Part shown: in pieces, positions 5,512 through 6,024 of the stretch
How positions within the stretch are numbered: the first letter of the stretch is position 1
How the letters are laid out: each line of letters begins with the position of its first letter
Notes under the pieces: model-generated
Seen by the model: only the letters and a program-made list of their open reading frames with translations
What the model was told of the DNA's origin: nothing
The model's database searches: none
Assembly: GCA_009693885.1 (NCBI GenBank)
Contig: SHWK01000064.1
Location: forward strand, 1-6,024
Length of the DNA stretch: 6,024 bases
DNA from: Rickettsiales bacterium
GTDB lineage: Bacteria > Pseudomonadota > Alphaproteobacteria > Rickettsiales > UBA1997
Direction of reading: 5' to 3'
Made by a program: the position numbers and the translations under genes

Positions 5512-6024
5512 ATGATAAACGAACTAGCAAATAAAGCTCGCAAAAAAATGGAAGATACAATGTCCTCGCTTAAGCGCGATCTTGATAGTATCTCAACTGG
5601 GCGCGCCAATCCTAACGCTGTAGATACAGTTAGGGCTGAGGTTTATGGTGATTTTATGCAGCTTGCACAATTAGCAACAGTTTCTGTTTCTGATGCGTCA
5701 ACTTTAACAATCCAAGTTTGGGATAAGTCAAATGTGAAGGCTGTTGAAAAGGCTATTATCAACGCTAACCTTGGTTTTAATCCAATGATTGATGGCCAGT
5801 TGATTCGTATTATTTTTCCTAAACTTAGCGAAGAAAGACGCAAGGAAATGGTAAAATTAGCTAAAAAATATGGTGAAGATAAAAAAGTTGTTATTCGAAA
5901 TAATCGCCGCGATGCTTTGGATGAATTTAAAAAATATGAGAAAGATCTTGGCAAAGATCAGGCGCATTCTTTTAATGATATTGTACAAAAAATTACCGAT
6001 GAATTTATCAAAAAAATTGATGAT
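5512..6024 (+). CDS. frr: Ribosome recycling factor (partial, 3' end outside window)
   Basis: RRF works with EF-G to split the post-termination ribosome and free mRNA and tRNA. The frame from ATG at 5512 is open for 171 codons to the window edge, with no stop; the family is usually about 185 residues, so only some 14 residues are missing. Conserved blocks lie in order: STGRANP (28-34), the beta-domain stretch VYGDFMQLAQLATVSVSD (44-61), VWDKSNVKAVEKAI (69-82), LGFNPMIDGQLIRI (87-100), LSEERRKEMVKLA (105-117), IRNNRRDALDEF (128-139, with the key arginines R129 and R132) and VQKITDEFIKKID (158-170). Both the three-helix domain and the beta domain are represented. The tip segment GDFMQL departs from the usual YGxxTPL pattern. 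frr normally follows pyrH and tsf; here the thiolase gene precedes it by 68 bp. The start has no Shine-Dalgarno, only an A-rich leader. Confidence 0.96.
   Translation, partial: MINELANKARKKMEDTMSSLKRDLDSISTGRANPNAVDTVRAEVYGDFMQLAQLATVSVSDASTLTIQVWDKSNVKAVEKAIINANLGFNPMIDGQLIRIIFPKLSEERRKEMVKLAKKYGEDKKVVIRNNRRDALDEFKKYEKDLGKDQAHSFNDIVQKITDEFIKKIDD

Noticed and set aside
5643..5954. 103-codon minus-strand frame within frr
   Set aside because: Antisense to conserved RRF blocks; a Ser/Leu/Ile-rich product typical of a shadow of Lys/Glu-rich coding sequence.
1..6024. Mobile element, CRISPR, defence, toxin-antitoxin or RNA gene content
   Set aside because: No terminal inverted repeats, transposase motifs, regularly spaced repeats, tRNA-like cloverleaf or rRNA sequence were seen; nearly all bases are accounted for by housekeeping genes.
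1..6024. Reassignment of TGA to tryptophan, prompted by all six visible stops being TAA or TAG
   Set aside because: Tryptophans checked in LipA are encoded by TGG, and no conserved frame needs TGA read through; six stops are too few to show avoidance in an A/T-rich genome.

Overview
The window is a dense, A+T-rich stretch of bacterial chromosome made almost entirely of housekeeping genes. The protein content points to an alphaproteobacterium. LipA carries the N-terminal extension and LRKPDWIRVKAP block I associate with alphaproteobacterial lipoyl synthases, the IMPase-family gene is of the HisN type common in that class, and the ribosome recycling factor reads most like Rickettsiales-type sequences (VWDKS, NPMIDGQLIRI, VQKITDEF). 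The strong A/T bias, poly-A/T runs and A/T-rich spacers would suit a reduced or AT-drifting lineage. However, a complete purD argues against a typical Rickettsia, which as I recall lacks purine synthesis. The placement comes from recalled family features, not from a search.

Layout, left to right. Positions 1-144 hold the C-terminal 47 codons of an unidentified plus-strand gene. purD (225-1493, minus) converges on it tail to tail. A 74-bp A/T-rich divergent spacer separates purD from phoU (1568-2227, plus). phoU runs into lipA (2227-3210, plus) with a one-base stop/start overlap and a clear Shine-Dalgarno sequence, so those two look like one transcription unit. lipA ends in a possible hairpin terminator facing the end of a HisN-type phosphatase (3275-4066, minus). 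An 84-bp divergent spacer leads to a FadI-type thiolase (4151-5443, plus). After a further 68 bp comes frr (5512 to the window edge, plus), which is open at its 3' end.

The genes do not form one pathway. They cover purine synthesis (purD), phosphate-signalling control (phoU), lipoate cofactor assembly (lipA), probably histidine synthesis (hisN), fatty-acid beta-oxidation (thiolase) and translation (frr). Every complete gene has an intact reading frame and the catalytic residues I can check. There is no sign of a mobile element, CRISPR array, rRNA, tRNA or defence system. No intergenic stretch exceeds 90 bp.

I found no evidence of a previously undescribed system here. The points worth a second look are small: the phoU-lipA fusion into one unit, overlapping divergent -10 elements between purD and phoU, a short insertion in the HisN-type protein, missing Shine-Dalgarno sequences at most gene starts, and a slippery T8/A7 stretch inside the thiolase.
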